Assembly: GCA_016787665.1 (NCBI GenBank)
Contig: JAEUUC010000005.1
Coordinates: 1-64,000 of the forward strand
Source: Cyclobacteriaceae bacterium
GTDB lineage: Bacteria > Bacteroidota > Bacteroidia > Cytophagales > Cyclobacteriaceae
Reading direction: 5' to 3'
DNA: 64,000 bases
Positions within the stretch are counted from its first letter, which is position 1. Each line of letters starts with the position of its first letter. The translations under genes and the position numbers were made by a program. The notes beneath the pieces are model-generated. The model was not told the DNA's origin. It worked only from the letters and a program-made list of their open reading frames with translations, and made no database searches. Shown here in pieces: positions 34,402-42,357 of the stretch.

Positions 34402-34758
34402 ATGAGCGAAGAACAAACAATTATTCCGGTGCTGGGCATCTCGCTGCCGATCATCATCACGCTGGGCGCCTTTATCATGGTGGTGTACCTGCGGAAATAC
34501 AAAAACATTGAGCGCATGGCCATGATTGACAAGGGTTTATCACCCGACCTGTTTCGGGAGGCAGAAACCGCTGCGGGTGGGCCATTGCGTTGGGGCTTGC
34601 TGTTGATTGGCAGTGGACTGGGCCTGCTCATGGGGTATTGGCTGGACTACGCCTTTGACATGGAGGAGGTCGCCTACTTTTCGATGTTGTTCATCTTTGG
34701 CGGAGCTGGCCTTGCGATAGCTTACGTGATTGAAAGCAAGCGGAACAAAGCAGCCTAA
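34402..34758 (+). CDS. DUF6249 membrane protein of an ECF sigma cassette
   Basis: The 118 residues have an N-terminal membrane helix (VLGISLPIIITLGAFIMVVYL), a cytoplasmic segment (RKYKNIERMAMIDKGLSPDLF) with the basic MAMIDKG motif of DUF6249, then two more helices ending VIESKRNKAA. DUF6249 is poorly characterised; in Bacteroidota such genes often precede an ECF sigma and an anti-sigma gene, as here. It is 6 bases from the sigma gene, so probably co-transcribed. Confidence 0.8.
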   Translation: MSEEQTIIPVLGISLPIIITLGAFIMVVYLRKYKNIERMAMIDKGLSPDLFREAETAAGGPLRWGLLLIGSGLGLLMGYWLDYAFDMEEVAYFSMLFIFGGAGLAIAYVIESKRNKAA

Positions 34759-34764
34759 TCGGGC

Positions 34765-35322
34765 GTGACCGAGCGCGAAGAACATGATTTGATCAGCCGG
34801 GTACTATCCGGTGATGAGCATGCCTACCGAGGCCTGGTAGACCATTACAAGCGCTATGCGTTCACCATAGCCTTGAAGATATTGGATAACCGGGCCGAGG
34901 CGGAGGAGGCTGCACAAGACGCTTTCATCAAAGCGTTTCAACACCTGCGCAGTTTTCAACGACAGTCGCGGTTCAGCACCTGGTTGTACCGGATCGTGTT
35001 CAACACGGCTATTAGCTATCAGCGCAAGCGAAAAACGGTTTACCACGACATTGAAAAACAAATTCTCCTGCACCCGCAGGAAACCGGGCACGAACTGGAG
35101 CGCGAGGACAAACAGCGTTTTGTGAATCAGGCGATACACCAACTGAATGACGCTGACCGGATGGCCGTGCAACTCTACTACCTGCAGGAATTTTCACTGG
35201 AAGAAGTGGCGGGTATGATGCAACAGCCGATCAACACAATAAAAGTACGCATCCACCGGGCGCGCCAAAGGTTGGCGCAGGAGTTGATGCACGTTTTGAA
35301 ACAAGAAGCTTTAACTTTATAG
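34765..35322 (+). CDS. ECF-type RNA polymerase sigma factor
   Basis: The 185-residue protein starts at GTG 34765. Region 2 contains VLSGDEHAYRGLVDHYKRYAFTIALKIL, EEAAQDAFIKAFQHLRSF and FSTWLYRIVFNTAISYQRKRK. Region 4 contains LNDADRMAVQLYYLQEFSLEEVAGMMQQPINTIKVRIHRARQRL near the C-terminus. This is a complete ECF sigma factor of different sequence from the one at 21033-21650. The anti-sigma-like gene follows after 2 bases. Confidence 0.9.
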   Translation: MTEREEHDLISRVLSGDEHAYRGLVDHYKRYAFTIALKILDNRAEAEEAAQDAFIKAFQHLRSFQRQSRFSTWLYRIVFNTAISYQRKRKTVYHDIEKQILLHPQETGHELEREDKQRFVNQAIHQLNDADRMAVQLYYLQEFSLEEVAGMMQQPINTIKVRIHRARQRLAQELMHVLKQEALTL

Positions 35323-35324
35323 TC

Positions 35325-35834
35325 ATGAATGCCCCGCAGGACGAACGACTTTGGCACTATCTGGATGGCTTGCTCACTCCGGCCGAAAAAGCAGAGGTTG
35401 AGCGCGAGATACAACGCTCGCCCGAACTCCAGCAGCGCCTCGAAGCCATGCGGCACGTCACCCATTATTTACGTGCCGGCAAAATCGAGGAGCCTTCACG
35501 GGACTTCACGGCCACGGTAATGGGAAACCTGCATCGCAAAACTGCTTCCGGGGGACTTTCACCTCGAAACGGGTTGCTCCTATTACTTGGCATTGTGGTG
35601 GCCGTGCTGTCGATCTCCTTTTTGATGGGAAAAGGTTCGTATGACAGCCAGACACTTGTGCCGCTCGATCAATTGAATGCACCCGGACAAGTGATGCCGG
35701 ATCTCCCCTCCTTTCACGTTAACGCCAAGTGGATTATCAGCGCGCTCATGGTTGTAGCCATGGGGCTGGCGTTTGTGGTGCTTGATCAAACGGTCTTGAG
35801 GCCATTTTTCAACAAGCGATTACAGCATCATTGA
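35325..35834 (+). CDS. Anti-sigma-like protein with two membrane helices
   Basis: The 169 residues start with a helical anti-sigma-type domain (LWHYLDGLLTPAEKAEVEREIQRSPELQQRL, residues ~9-40) that lacks the zinc ligands. A first membrane helix follows (NGLLLLLGIVVAVLSISFLMG, ~85-105), then a periplasmic loop and a second helix (WIISALMVVAMGLAFVVLD). It probably sequesters the preceding sigma factor; the short periplasmic loop differs from the long one in the 20201-21043 anti-sigma, so the signal may differ. Confidence 0.75.
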   Translation: MNAPQDERLWHYLDGLLTPAEKAEVEREIQRSPELQQRLEAMRHVTHYLRAGKIEEPSRDFTATVMGNLHRKTASGGLSPRNGLLLLLGIVVAVLSISFLMGKGSYDSQTLVPLDQLNAPGQVMPDLPSFHVNAKWIISALMVVAMGLAFVVLDQTVLRPFFNKRLQHH

Positions 35835-35839
35835 TTCCG

Positions 35840-36418
35840 TCAGGAAGTAGCCCACGTTTTGCCCACCTCCTGTAGCGGAACGCAGCCGCGATAGGCACCC
35901 GGCACCGGCTCATACTGCAACACCTGGGTGGCACCCGGTTCGCTCGTAAAGTAGCCCAACAGGGTAAGTTCTTTAACCATCAGAATGAAAGGCCGCTTGG
36001 CCTTTGAATCAGCTTTGATCGCTGCCACCGCGTCATCATGTTGTTGCTTGACAAAGGCTAATTGCTCAGCCGGTTTTCCGTATACGAATGAATCACCAAG
36101 GGCGGCACGCGCATCTTCGTCAAACTTCTGCAAGCCCTGAAGAAACCGATCCTGATCTTCCTTTGCATAGCACTCCTTCACCACTTGATCAATAAAGGCG
36201 GGCACACCCACATCCTTGGCTCCGGGCGTGTCGGTCTTTGGCAACAGGATCTCCGCCAACTCACTCACGACTCCGGCTTGTTCTTCGGTAAGGAACACCG
36301 GTTTATAGTTCAATTCAGGTGCCGCTTTGCAACCTTTGAGTATTCCCATGAGGGCCGGGGCCGAAACCGCATAACCCAACACGAGGGCGGTTCGTTGTAT
36401 GGCATCTCTTCGATTCAT
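35840..36418 (-). CDS. Gluconate 2-dehydrogenase subunit 3 family protein (Tat-exported)
   Basis: This 192-residue small subunit belongs to a flavin dehydrogenase complex. The N-terminus MNRRDAIQRTALVLGYAVSAPAL is a twin-arginine-type signal. The body matches the Gluconate_2-dh3 family (LTEEQAGVVSELAEILLPKTDTPGAKDVGVPAFIDQVV). Small subunits of this type act as chaperone and anchor of the GMC catalytic subunit, which is encoded immediately upstream (36461-38176), 42 bases away. The two are most likely one operon. Confidence 0.9.
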   Translation of the reverse strand: MNRRDAIQRTALVLGYAVSAPALMGILKGCKAAPELNYKPVFLTEEQAGVVSELAEILLPKTDTPGAKDVGVPAFIDQVVKECYAKEDQDRFLQGLQKFDEDARAALGDSFVYGKPAEQLAFVKQQHDDAVAAIKADSKAKRPFILMVKELTLLGYFTSEPGATQVLQYEPVPGAYRGCVPLQEVGKTWATS

Positions 36419-36460
36419 AAAGTCAGTTTCTTCGTTTGATTACGTTTGCTTACCGGGCGT

Positions 36461-38176
36461 TTACAGGTTTTGCTTTTTCATTTCCTCCACCGCATAGTTG
36501 ACTGCACGAGCGGTGAACGCCATGTACGTTAACGATGGATTGACACAGGCCGCACTGGTCATAAACGAACCGTCCGTGACGAACACATTCTTGCACGCGT
36601 GCACCTGATTCCACTTGTTGAGTACGCTGGTCTTCGGATCTTTCCCCATTCGGGCAGTACCCATTTCGTGAATACCCAAACCCAGTCCACCGGGGTTATC
36701 AAATGTTTTGATGTTCTTCAGTCCGGCTGCTTCCAGCATTTCGGCTGCATCAGCCGCCATGTCCTTGCGCATCTTGTAGTCGTTCTCCTTGAACTCGGTG
36801 TCGAACAAGAGCGTGGGCAATCCATACTTATCTTTTTTATCCCGGTCGATGCTCACCTGGTTGCTGTGGTCCGGCAATACCTCGCCAAAACCGGTCATGC
36901 CCATGCGCCAGTTGCCGGGTTTGGTCACCACTTCTTTCAACTCGGCACCAAAGCTGAGTTCCGCCACCATGCGGCTCCAGCCCTCGCGGCTTCCCCCGCC
37001 CTGATAGCCAAACCCGCGCAGGTAATCGCGCTTATCCTTACCGATGTTGCGGTAGCGTGGAATGTAGAACCCGTTCGCTCTGCGGCCGGTGTAATACTGA
37101 TCCTCGAACCCATCATACTCTCCATTGGCCCCTACTCCCAGGTGATGATCCATAATGTTACAACCTAGTTCTCCGCTGTCGTTTCCAAAACCCTTGGGAA
37201 AACGGTTCGAGATGGAATTCAACATGATGAAGGTTGACCCCATCGTGGAAGCACATAAAAAGATAACGCGGGCATAAAATTCCATCTGTTGGCCGGACTC
37301 GGCATCCAATACTTTAACCCCTGTCGCCTTCCCTTTCTGCTCATCATAGATCAGTTCGTACACAATGGAATTCGGGCGCAAGGTCATGTTACCCGATTTA
37401 TTGGCTGCGGGCAACGTGCACGCGTTGCTGCTGAAGTACCCGCCATAAGGACAGCCGCGGATACACAGGTTGCGGAACTGGCAATTACCGCGCTGCGGGC
37501 TCTCGTTGTGACTCAGCGGGCCGGTGAGGTGGGCCGTGCGACCAATCGTGAGCACCCGGCTGAACCGATCTTTGATTGCCTTCTTCAACTCCTGCTCCAG
37601 GCAGTTCAACTCCATGGGGGGCAGAAAAACGCTATCGGGTAGCTGCGGAAGATTTTCCGGCTGCCCGCTGACGCCTATATACTTTTCTACGTACTCGTAC
37701 CAGGGCGCAATGTCGCTGTAGCGCACCGGCCAGTCGATGGCAATACCTTCTTTCGCATTCGCCTCAAAATCCATAGGCGACCAACGGTAGCTCTGCCGGC
37801 CCCACATGATGGAGCGGCCCCCCACGTGGTACCCACGCATCCAATCAAATCGTTTGCCCTCCTTCTCGGTGTACGGGTTTTCCAGATCATTGACGAACCA
37901 GTGCTTGCTGGACTGTTTGATGGTGTAACCGGTTCGGTTTTGCACACCTTGTTGCCGCAAATCCTCCTGTGTCGGCCGATCCCCATTCGGAAACTCCCAG
38001 GGATCTTTGGTGGCCGTTGGGTAATTCGGGTGCTCCACGTTGCGGCCGCGTTCCAGCACCAACGTCTTCAATCCTTTCTCGCTTAATTCTTTGGCGGCCC
38101 AGCCTCCGCTGATGCCCGTACCTACGACAATGGCATCATAGGTGTTTTTTTGTTCCGCGTCTCCCTGGAGGTACAT
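36461..38176 (-). CDS. GMC family oxidoreductase, catalytic subunit
   Basis: This 571-residue FAD-dependent dehydrogenase has the N-terminal FAD motif YDAIVVGTGISGGWAAKELSEKGL (residues ~13-36). GMC signatures include RGYHVGGRSIMWGRQSYRW and the C-terminal HEMGTARMG (catalytic His) and AACVNPSLTYMAFTARAV (second base/Asn). A cysteine-rich stretch (GNCQFRNLCIRGCPYGGY) is typical of the sugar or alcohol dehydrogenase branch with a Fe-S or structural cluster. It lacks its own signal and probably travels with the Tat-tagged small subunit downstream. The substrate is unknown, likely a sugar. Confidence 0.92.
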   Translation of the reverse strand: MYLQGDAEQKNTYDAIVVGTGISGGWAAKELSEKGLKTLVLERGRNVEHPNYPTATKDPWEFPNGDRPTQEDLRQQGVQNRTGYTIKQSSKHWFVNDLENPYTEKEGKRFDWMRGYHVGGRSIMWGRQSYRWSPMDFEANAKEGIAIDWPVRYSDIAPWYEYVEKYIGVSGQPENLPQLPDSVFLPPMELNCLEQELKKAIKDRFSRVLTIGRTAHLTGPLSHNESPQRGNCQFRNLCIRGCPYGGYFSSNACTLPAANKSGNMTLRPNSIVYELIYDEQKGKATGVKVLDAESGQQMEFYARVIFLCASTMGSTFIMLNSISNRFPKGFGNDSGELGCNIMDHHLGVGANGEYDGFEDQYYTGRRANGFYIPRYRNIGKDKRDYLRGFGYQGGGSREGWSRMVAELSFGAELKEVVTKPGNWRMGMTGFGEVLPDHSNQVSIDRDKKDKYGLPTLLFDTEFKENDYKMRKDMAADAAEMLEAAGLKNIKTFDNPGGLGLGIHEMGTARMGKDPKTSVLNKWNQVHACKNVFVTDGSFMTSAACVNPSLTYMAFTARAVNYAVEEMKKQNL

Positions 38177-38279
38177 AGTTTGATCACTGGTTAAAGGCTA
38201 AAAGGTATAGGATATTTTGTAAATATGGCAACGAGAATAGTCTCAAACGCGGGGAAAAAGGTTAAACGGTTTATCGCCC

Positions 38280-38786
38280 ATGATACGCATCGGTCTTTTG
38301 TCGGACACCCACGGATTTCTTGATCCGCAGGTCTTCACCCATTTCCGCGAATGCGATGAAATCTGGCATGCGGGCGATATTGGTGACGCTCAGGTGGCCG
38401 ATAGCCTGGAAAATTTCAAACCCCTTCGGGCGGTGTATGGCAACATTGACGACCTGACGCTGCGCGCGCGCTACCCGGAACACCAGCGATTTGTGTGTGA
38501 GGGCCTTTCGGTATGGATCACGCACATTGGCGGGGCCCCACCCAACTACAATCCTCAAGTACGCAAGATCTTGCTTGCTCAACCACCCGACATCTTCATC
38601 TGTGGTCATTCGCACATCCTGCGGGTGAAACGCGATGCTAGTCTTAACCAGATGCTTTACCTCAATCCGGGCGCTGCCGGCAATCATGGGTTTCATCTCG
38701 TGAAAACCTTTTTGCGTTTTACCCTGCAGGCAGGCAAAATAGAAAACCTGGAGGCTATTGAATTGGGGAAACGCGGGCAAGTTTAG
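38280..38786 (+). CDS. YfcE/MJ0936-type metallophosphoesterase
   Basis: The 168-residue protein is a calcineurin-like phosphodiesterase of the YfcE family. The five metal motifs are visible in order: SDTHG (residues 8-12), HAGDIGD (~30-36), GNIDD (~56), IDHTHG-like WITHIGG (~79), and CGHSHI (~108). YfcE acts on bis-pNPP and cyclic or phosphodiester substrates; the natural substrate is unknown. It ends at a shared terminator before the small basic gene. Confidence 0.9.
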   Translation: MIRIGLLSDTHGFLDPQVFTHFRECDEIWHAGDIGDAQVADSLENFKPLRAVYGNIDDLTLRARYPEHQRFVCEGLSVWITHIGGAPPNYNPQVRKILLAQPPDIFICGHSHILRVKRDASLNQMLYLNPGAAGNHGFHLVKTFLRFTLQAGKIENLEAIELGKRGQV

Positions 38787-38793
38787 CCCAAAA

Positions 38794-38819
38794 AAAAGCC
38801 AGCGGTGAGGCTGGCTTTT
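38794..38819. terminator. Strong bidirectional terminator
   Basis: AAAAGCCAGC (38794-38803) and GCTGGCTTTT (38810-38819) are perfect complements around GGTGAG. It ends the phosphodiesterase gene on the plus strand and the small basic gene on the minus strand. Confidence 0.88.
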
Positions 38820-38842
38820 GGTTATCCGATCGCTCGGAAGAA

Positions 38843-39004
38843 TTATTTCTTGCCTTCTTTCTTGGCTTTGAACTCTTCTTTGATTTTTTCGACATCCACA
38901 CTTTTGATCACCGGCTTGAAGTTTTCAATCTTCAGGGAGGTGCGTCTGCGGGCGGCCTTGGCTTTGTCTTTGCGGTTTTTGCGCTTCAAGCGGGTAACTG
39001 ACAT
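38843..39004 (-). CDS. Small Lys/Arg-rich protein (53 residues), unknown function
   Basis: This short frame runs from ATG 39004 to TAA 38843-38845. Of its 53 residues about half are K or R, with a basic N-terminal half (MSVTRLKRKNRKDKA, AARRRTSLKI) and a more mixed tail. The middle reads FKPVIKSVDVEKIKEEF, a likely helix. The composition suggests a nucleic-acid or ribosome-associated protein. It has a complete promoter of the local type (39026-39056) and a strong terminator (38794-38819), which argues that it is a real gene. I recall no named family. Confidence 0.75.
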   Translation of the reverse strand: MSVTRLKRKNRKDKAKAARRRTSLKIENFKPVIKSVDVEKIKEEFKAKKEGKK

Positions 39005-39025
39005 GACTTTCGATTTTTAGGAGCG

Positions 39026-39056
39026 CAAAAATAACCGGTTAGCGTGGTATTGCAAA
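39026..39056 (-). promoter_or_regulatory. Promoter of the small basic gene
   Basis: On the minus strand TTTG (plus 39053-39056) is followed after 19 bases by TATTTTTG (plus 39026-39033), both full matches to the Bacteroidota consensus. The start codon at 39004 follows 21 bases later. Confidence 0.7.
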
Positions 39057-39142
39057 AGAACCCCCAAAGAATATGACCTAAAAAGGGCTGAAATACAGGA
39101 ATTTGAACGGTTGCACCCTAAAAATTTGCACCTTTGCCCTGC

Positions 39143-40855
39143 ATGGATAAACCGTCACTTCCCAAAGGCACGCGCGATTTTGGGCCGGCCCAAATGGCCA
39201 GGCGGCAGTACCTGATGGAAACCATCCGGCAGGTTTTCCGCAGCTACGGGTTTTTGCCGCTGGAGACGCCCGCTATGGAGAATCTCTCCACGCTAACAGG
39301 CAAGTATGGCGAGGAGGGAGATCAACTTCTTTTCAGAGTGTTAGATTCGGGGGATTTTTTGCTCAAGAGTCGGCAAGAAATCAGCGAGCGCATCGCCTCT
39401 GAGCAATTAACTCGAGAGTATCTGGTAAATTTGGTTTATGCTTTTTACGATCGCGTCATAAAAAAAGAGAGGGATTCAGGCTTTACGCCCTTCTTTTTAG
39501 CAGATGGGCAGGATTTAGTAGAATTTGCAAACATTGAACTGAAATCTTTAAAGCCCTCGGTCGAGGTAGAACACACCAAAAGAATAATTGAAAATCAAGC
39601 AGGCACGATCGTAAGTTTCGTTCGCAGCGTAGCAAAAGATACAATACCGGATACAAAAAGAATTTTCAGGTTCGTAAACAACCTTGTGACTTTGGTTTTT
39701 CCATATTACGCAGATATCATCAACAAAGAGTATTTAAATTCGGCTAGGATCTCAAAAAAAATTTCCGAAAAAGGACTCCGCTACGATCTCACCGTACCCT
39801 TCGCCCGTTATGTGGTGATGAACCGCCACGAGATCGCGCTGCCCTTCAAGCGTTACCAAATGCAGCCCGTGTGGCGGGCCGACCGGCCCCAAAAGGGTCG
39901 TTATCGGGAGTTCTACCAATGCGATGCCGATGTGGTGGGAACGGATTCGCTGATCTGCGAAGCGGAAATCATTGGCATGATTACCGAAGTTTTCGCCCAG
40001 CTCAACCTGAAGGAGTACTCGATCAAGATCAACCACCGCGGGGTGCTCTCCGGCCTGGCCGAGCTGGCAGGCGTAAAAGAAAAAGAAACTTCGCTGTTCG
40101 TTGCCATCGATAAACTGGAAAAAATCGGAGAAGAAAAGGTGCGGGAAGAACTCCTCGCGCAAGGCTTTGACGATGCCCAGGTGAACACGGCCTTTGATGT
40201 TTTAACGTTTTCGGGCCGTACAGAGGATAAGTTGAAATTCCTTCGGGCGAAATTCACCGGTGTGCCAACCGGTACCAAAGGGGTGGACGATCTGACGGAA
40301 GTTTTCCGCCAGCTGGATCAGTACGGCATTTCCTCGCAGCACGTGGATTTCGATATTGCCCTGGCCCGCGGCCTCAGCTATTATACCGGCTGCATCTTTG
40401 AGGTGAAGATTCATGGCGTGGCCATCGGTAGCGTAAGTGGTGGTGGTCGTTACGACAACCTTACCCAGGCCTTTGGCTCTAAAGAACGATTGAGTGGGGT
40501 GGGCATTTCGTTTGGTATTGACCGGATTTATGATGCGCTGGACGAATTGAAGCTATTTCCGGAGAGTGCACAAACCTCCACGCGCGTGTTGGTCTGCCAT
40601 TTTGATGAAGCCACCCGCGCCTATGGCCTTCCGGTAGTTAAGCAACTGCGGGAAAAAGGTGTCGCTACCGAAATCTATCCCGATATCACAAAAGTTAAGA
40701 AACAGTTGGAGTATGCCGACCGTAAACGCATAGCCTTTGCCGTTGTCATCGGGGCGGATGAGATGGCGAGTGGCCAACTGACGGTGAAGAACCTGGCCAC
40801 GGGTGAGCAACAGAAAAAAACCATTGACGAACTGATAGCCTCCCTCGCGTCATGA
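39143..40855 (+). CDS. hisS: Histidine-tRNA ligase with a large internal insertion
   Basis: I chose ATG 39143 over the in-frame TTG 9 bases earlier. The 570-residue class II synthetase charges tRNA-His. The N-terminus PKGTRDF (residues 7-13), GKYGEEGDQLLFR, GLRYDLTVPFARYVVMNR, VWRADRPQKGRYREFYQCDADVVG (motif 2), ARGLSYYTGCIFEV (His-specific) and the motif 3 GGGRYDNL are all intact, followed by the anticodon-binding domain. Typical bacterial HisRS has 420-460 residues. The excess is one block at residues ~74-206, between motif 1 and the GLRYDL segment, where relatives I recall have ~20 residues. That block is AT-rich (see separate entry). The gene overlaps hutH by ATGA. Confidence 0.93.
   Translation: MDKPSLPKGTRDFGPAQMARRQYLMETIRQVFRSYGFLPLETPAMENLSTLTGKYGEEGDQLLFRVLDSGDFLLKSRQEISERIASEQLTREYLVNLVYAFYDRVIKKERDSGFTPFFLADGQDLVEFANIELKSLKPSVEVEHTKRIIENQAGTIVSFVRSVAKDTIPDTKRIFRFVNNLVTLVFPYYADIINKEYLNSARISKKISEKGLRYDLTVPFARYVVMNRHEIALPFKRYQMQPVWRADRPQKGRYREFYQCDADVVGTDSLICEAEIIGMITEVFAQLNLKEYSIKINHRGVLSGLAELAGVKEKETSLFVAIDKLEKIGEEKVREELLAQGFDDAQVNTAFDVLTFSGRTEDKLKFLRAKFTGVPTGTKGVDDLTEVFRQLDQYGISSQHVDFDIALARGLSYYTGCIFEVKIHGVAIGSVSGGGRYDNLTQAFGSKERLSGVGISFGIDRIYDALDELKLFPESAQTSTRVLVCHFDEATRAYGLPVVKQLREKGVATEIYPDITKVKKQLEYADRKRIAFAVVIGADEMASGQLTVKNLATGEQQKKTIDELIASLAS
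39362..39760 (+). other. AT-rich in-frame insertion inside hisS
   Basis: About 400 bases encode ~133 residues between the SGDFL and SEKGLRYDL segments of HisRS. By hand count, three 60-base lines inside (39421, 39541, 39661) hold 33-38% GC, against ~57% in the line just after (39781). Codon use changes with it (TTA, ATA, AGA, AAA are frequent), and the GC rises again exactly where conserved HisRS sequence resumes. The encoded segment is helical and charged, with hydrophobic runs (FVNNLVTLVFPYYADII). There is no stop, no intein-type splice residue and no obvious direct repeat at the edges. Confidence 0.7.
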
Positions 40856-42357
40856 CCGATACAGCGCGCATTACCGACCACAAAATTTCTGCGCGCCTGC
40901 TGGCTCTGGCCGATCTTGAGCCGTTGCTGACCGATTCGTGGCGCCTGCAACTTTCGGCCGATGCCCAAACCCGAATCAAAAAATGCCGGGCTTACCTCGA
41001 TCGCAAGATCAGGGAATCGTCCGTGCCGCTTTATGGCATCAATACCGGTTTCGGTTCGCTTTACAACAAACACATTCCAGCCGACCAACTGGAAAAACTG
41101 CAAGACAACCTGGTGAAGTCGCACGCTTGCGGCACCGGGCCGGAAGTTCCGCGCGAGATCGTGCGGATTATGCTGTTCCTCAAAATCCAATCCCTTGCCT
41201 ACGGCTATTCTGGAGTTCAGCTCAGCACGGTTGAGCGACTGATCGATTTTTTCAACGCACGTCTGGCCCCACGCATTTACGAGATGGGTTCGTTGGGTGC
41301 TTCGGGCGACCTGGCGCCCCTCGCGCATCTCTCGCTGCCGCTGATAGGCGAAGGCGAGTTGCAAAATGAAAAAGGACAATGGCAGCCATCGCGCCAGGTG
41401 CTGAAAAAATTTGGCTGGGAACCGCTGCATTTTCAGGCGAAAGAAGGGCTGGCCTTGTTGAACGGCACCCAGTTCATGAGCGCCTATGGCGTATACTGCA
41501 CGTGGCATGCGCAGCGATTGTTGGCGTTTGCCAACCGGATTGGCGCGCTTTCGCTGGATTGCTTTGACGGCCGGCTCGATGCGTTTGACGAACGGGTTCA
41601 GAACATTCGCCCGCAACCGGGACAAAAAAAGGTGGCAGCCGAAGTCCGGCAGTGGCTGAAAGGCAGCAGCCTGATTGCACAGGCCAAGAAACACGTGCAG
41701 GATCCGTATTCCTTCCGGTGCATACCTCAAGTGCACGGAGCGAGCTCAGATGCGATCGACTATGTGACGGGCGTATTCCTGAACGAGATAAACGGAGTGA
41801 GCGACAACCCGAACATTTTCCCCGCTGAAGATGACATTATCTCGGCCGGAAACTTTCACGGGCAACCGTTGGCGCTGGCACTGGATTTCCTATCCATTGC
41901 ATTGGCCGAACTGGGTTCGATATCGGAAAGGAGAACCTACCAGTTGATTTCGGGTGCCCGCGACCTGCCCCATTACCTGGTGGCCAATCCCGGTATTAAC
42001 AGTGGCATGATGATACCCCAATACACGGCTGCTTCGCTGGTGAGTCAAAACAAGCAATTGGCGACCCCTGCATCGGTTGATTCCATTGTGTCGTCCAACG
42101 GCCAGGAAGACCATGTGAGTATGGGCGCCAACGCGGCCACCAAATGCTACCGGGTGGTACAGAATCTATACTCCATTCTGGCTATCGAACTCATGACGGC
42201 ATCGCAAGCCCTGGAGTTTCGAAGACCGATGAAAAGCTCCCCGCGCCTGGAGGCCTGGGTCAATACTTTCCGTCAGGTTGTGCCGTTTATGGAAAAGGAC
42301 CGGCTGCTGCACGATGATATGGTCAAGGCCGAAGCGTTTTTAAAAGCAAATGATTAG
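40852..42357 (+). CDS. hutH: Histidine ammonia-lyase family enzyme
   Basis: This 501-residue aromatic amino-acid lyase forms its MIO cofactor from the Ala-Ser-Gly triad in GSLGASGDLAPLAHLSL (Ser ~146). YGINTGFGSL and LVKSHACGTGPEV lie near the N-terminus; the Ser-His pair favours histidine over tyrosine or phenylalanine as substrate. NGTQFMSAYG and the active-site ISGARDLPHYLV and SSNGQEDHVSMGANA follow. It removes ammonia from histidine to give urocanate. No other hut genes are here. It overlaps hisS by 4 bases upstream and the CTD-protein gene by 8 bases downstream. Confidence 0.92.
   Translation: MTDTARITDHKISARLLALADLEPLLTDSWRLQLSADAQTRIKKCRAYLDRKIRESSVPLYGINTGFGSLYNKHIPADQLEKLQDNLVKSHACGTGPEVPREIVRIMLFLKIQSLAYGYSGVQLSTVERLIDFFNARLAPRIYEMGSLGASGDLAPLAHLSLPLIGEGELQNEKGQWQPSRQVLKKFGWEPLHFQAKEGLALLNGTQFMSAYGVYCTWHAQRLLAFANRIGALSLDCFDGRLDAFDERVQNIRPQPGQKKVAAEVRQWLKGSSLIAQAKKHVQDPYSFRCIPQVHGASSDAIDYVTGVFLNEINGVSDNPNIFPAEDDIISAGNFHGQPLALALDFLSIALAELGSISERRTYQLISGARDLPHYLVANPGINSGMMIPQYTAASLVSQNKQLATPASVDSIVSSNGQEDHVSMGANAATKCYRVVQNLYSILAIELMTASQALEFRRPMKSSPRLEAWVNTFRQVVPFMEKDRLLHDDMVKAEAFLKAND

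Noticed and set aside
39362..39760. Intein inside HisRS as explanation for the insertion
   Set aside because: No Cys or Ser at the left edge and no His-Asn followed by Cys/Ser/Thr at the right edge; the right edge runs straight into ISEKGLRYDL. The size would also be at the very lower limit of mini-inteins.
40675..41736. 353-residue open frame on the minus strand
   Set aside because: It lies entirely antisense to hisS and hutH, whose motifs are unmistakable. The frame is open because of high GC and codon bias.
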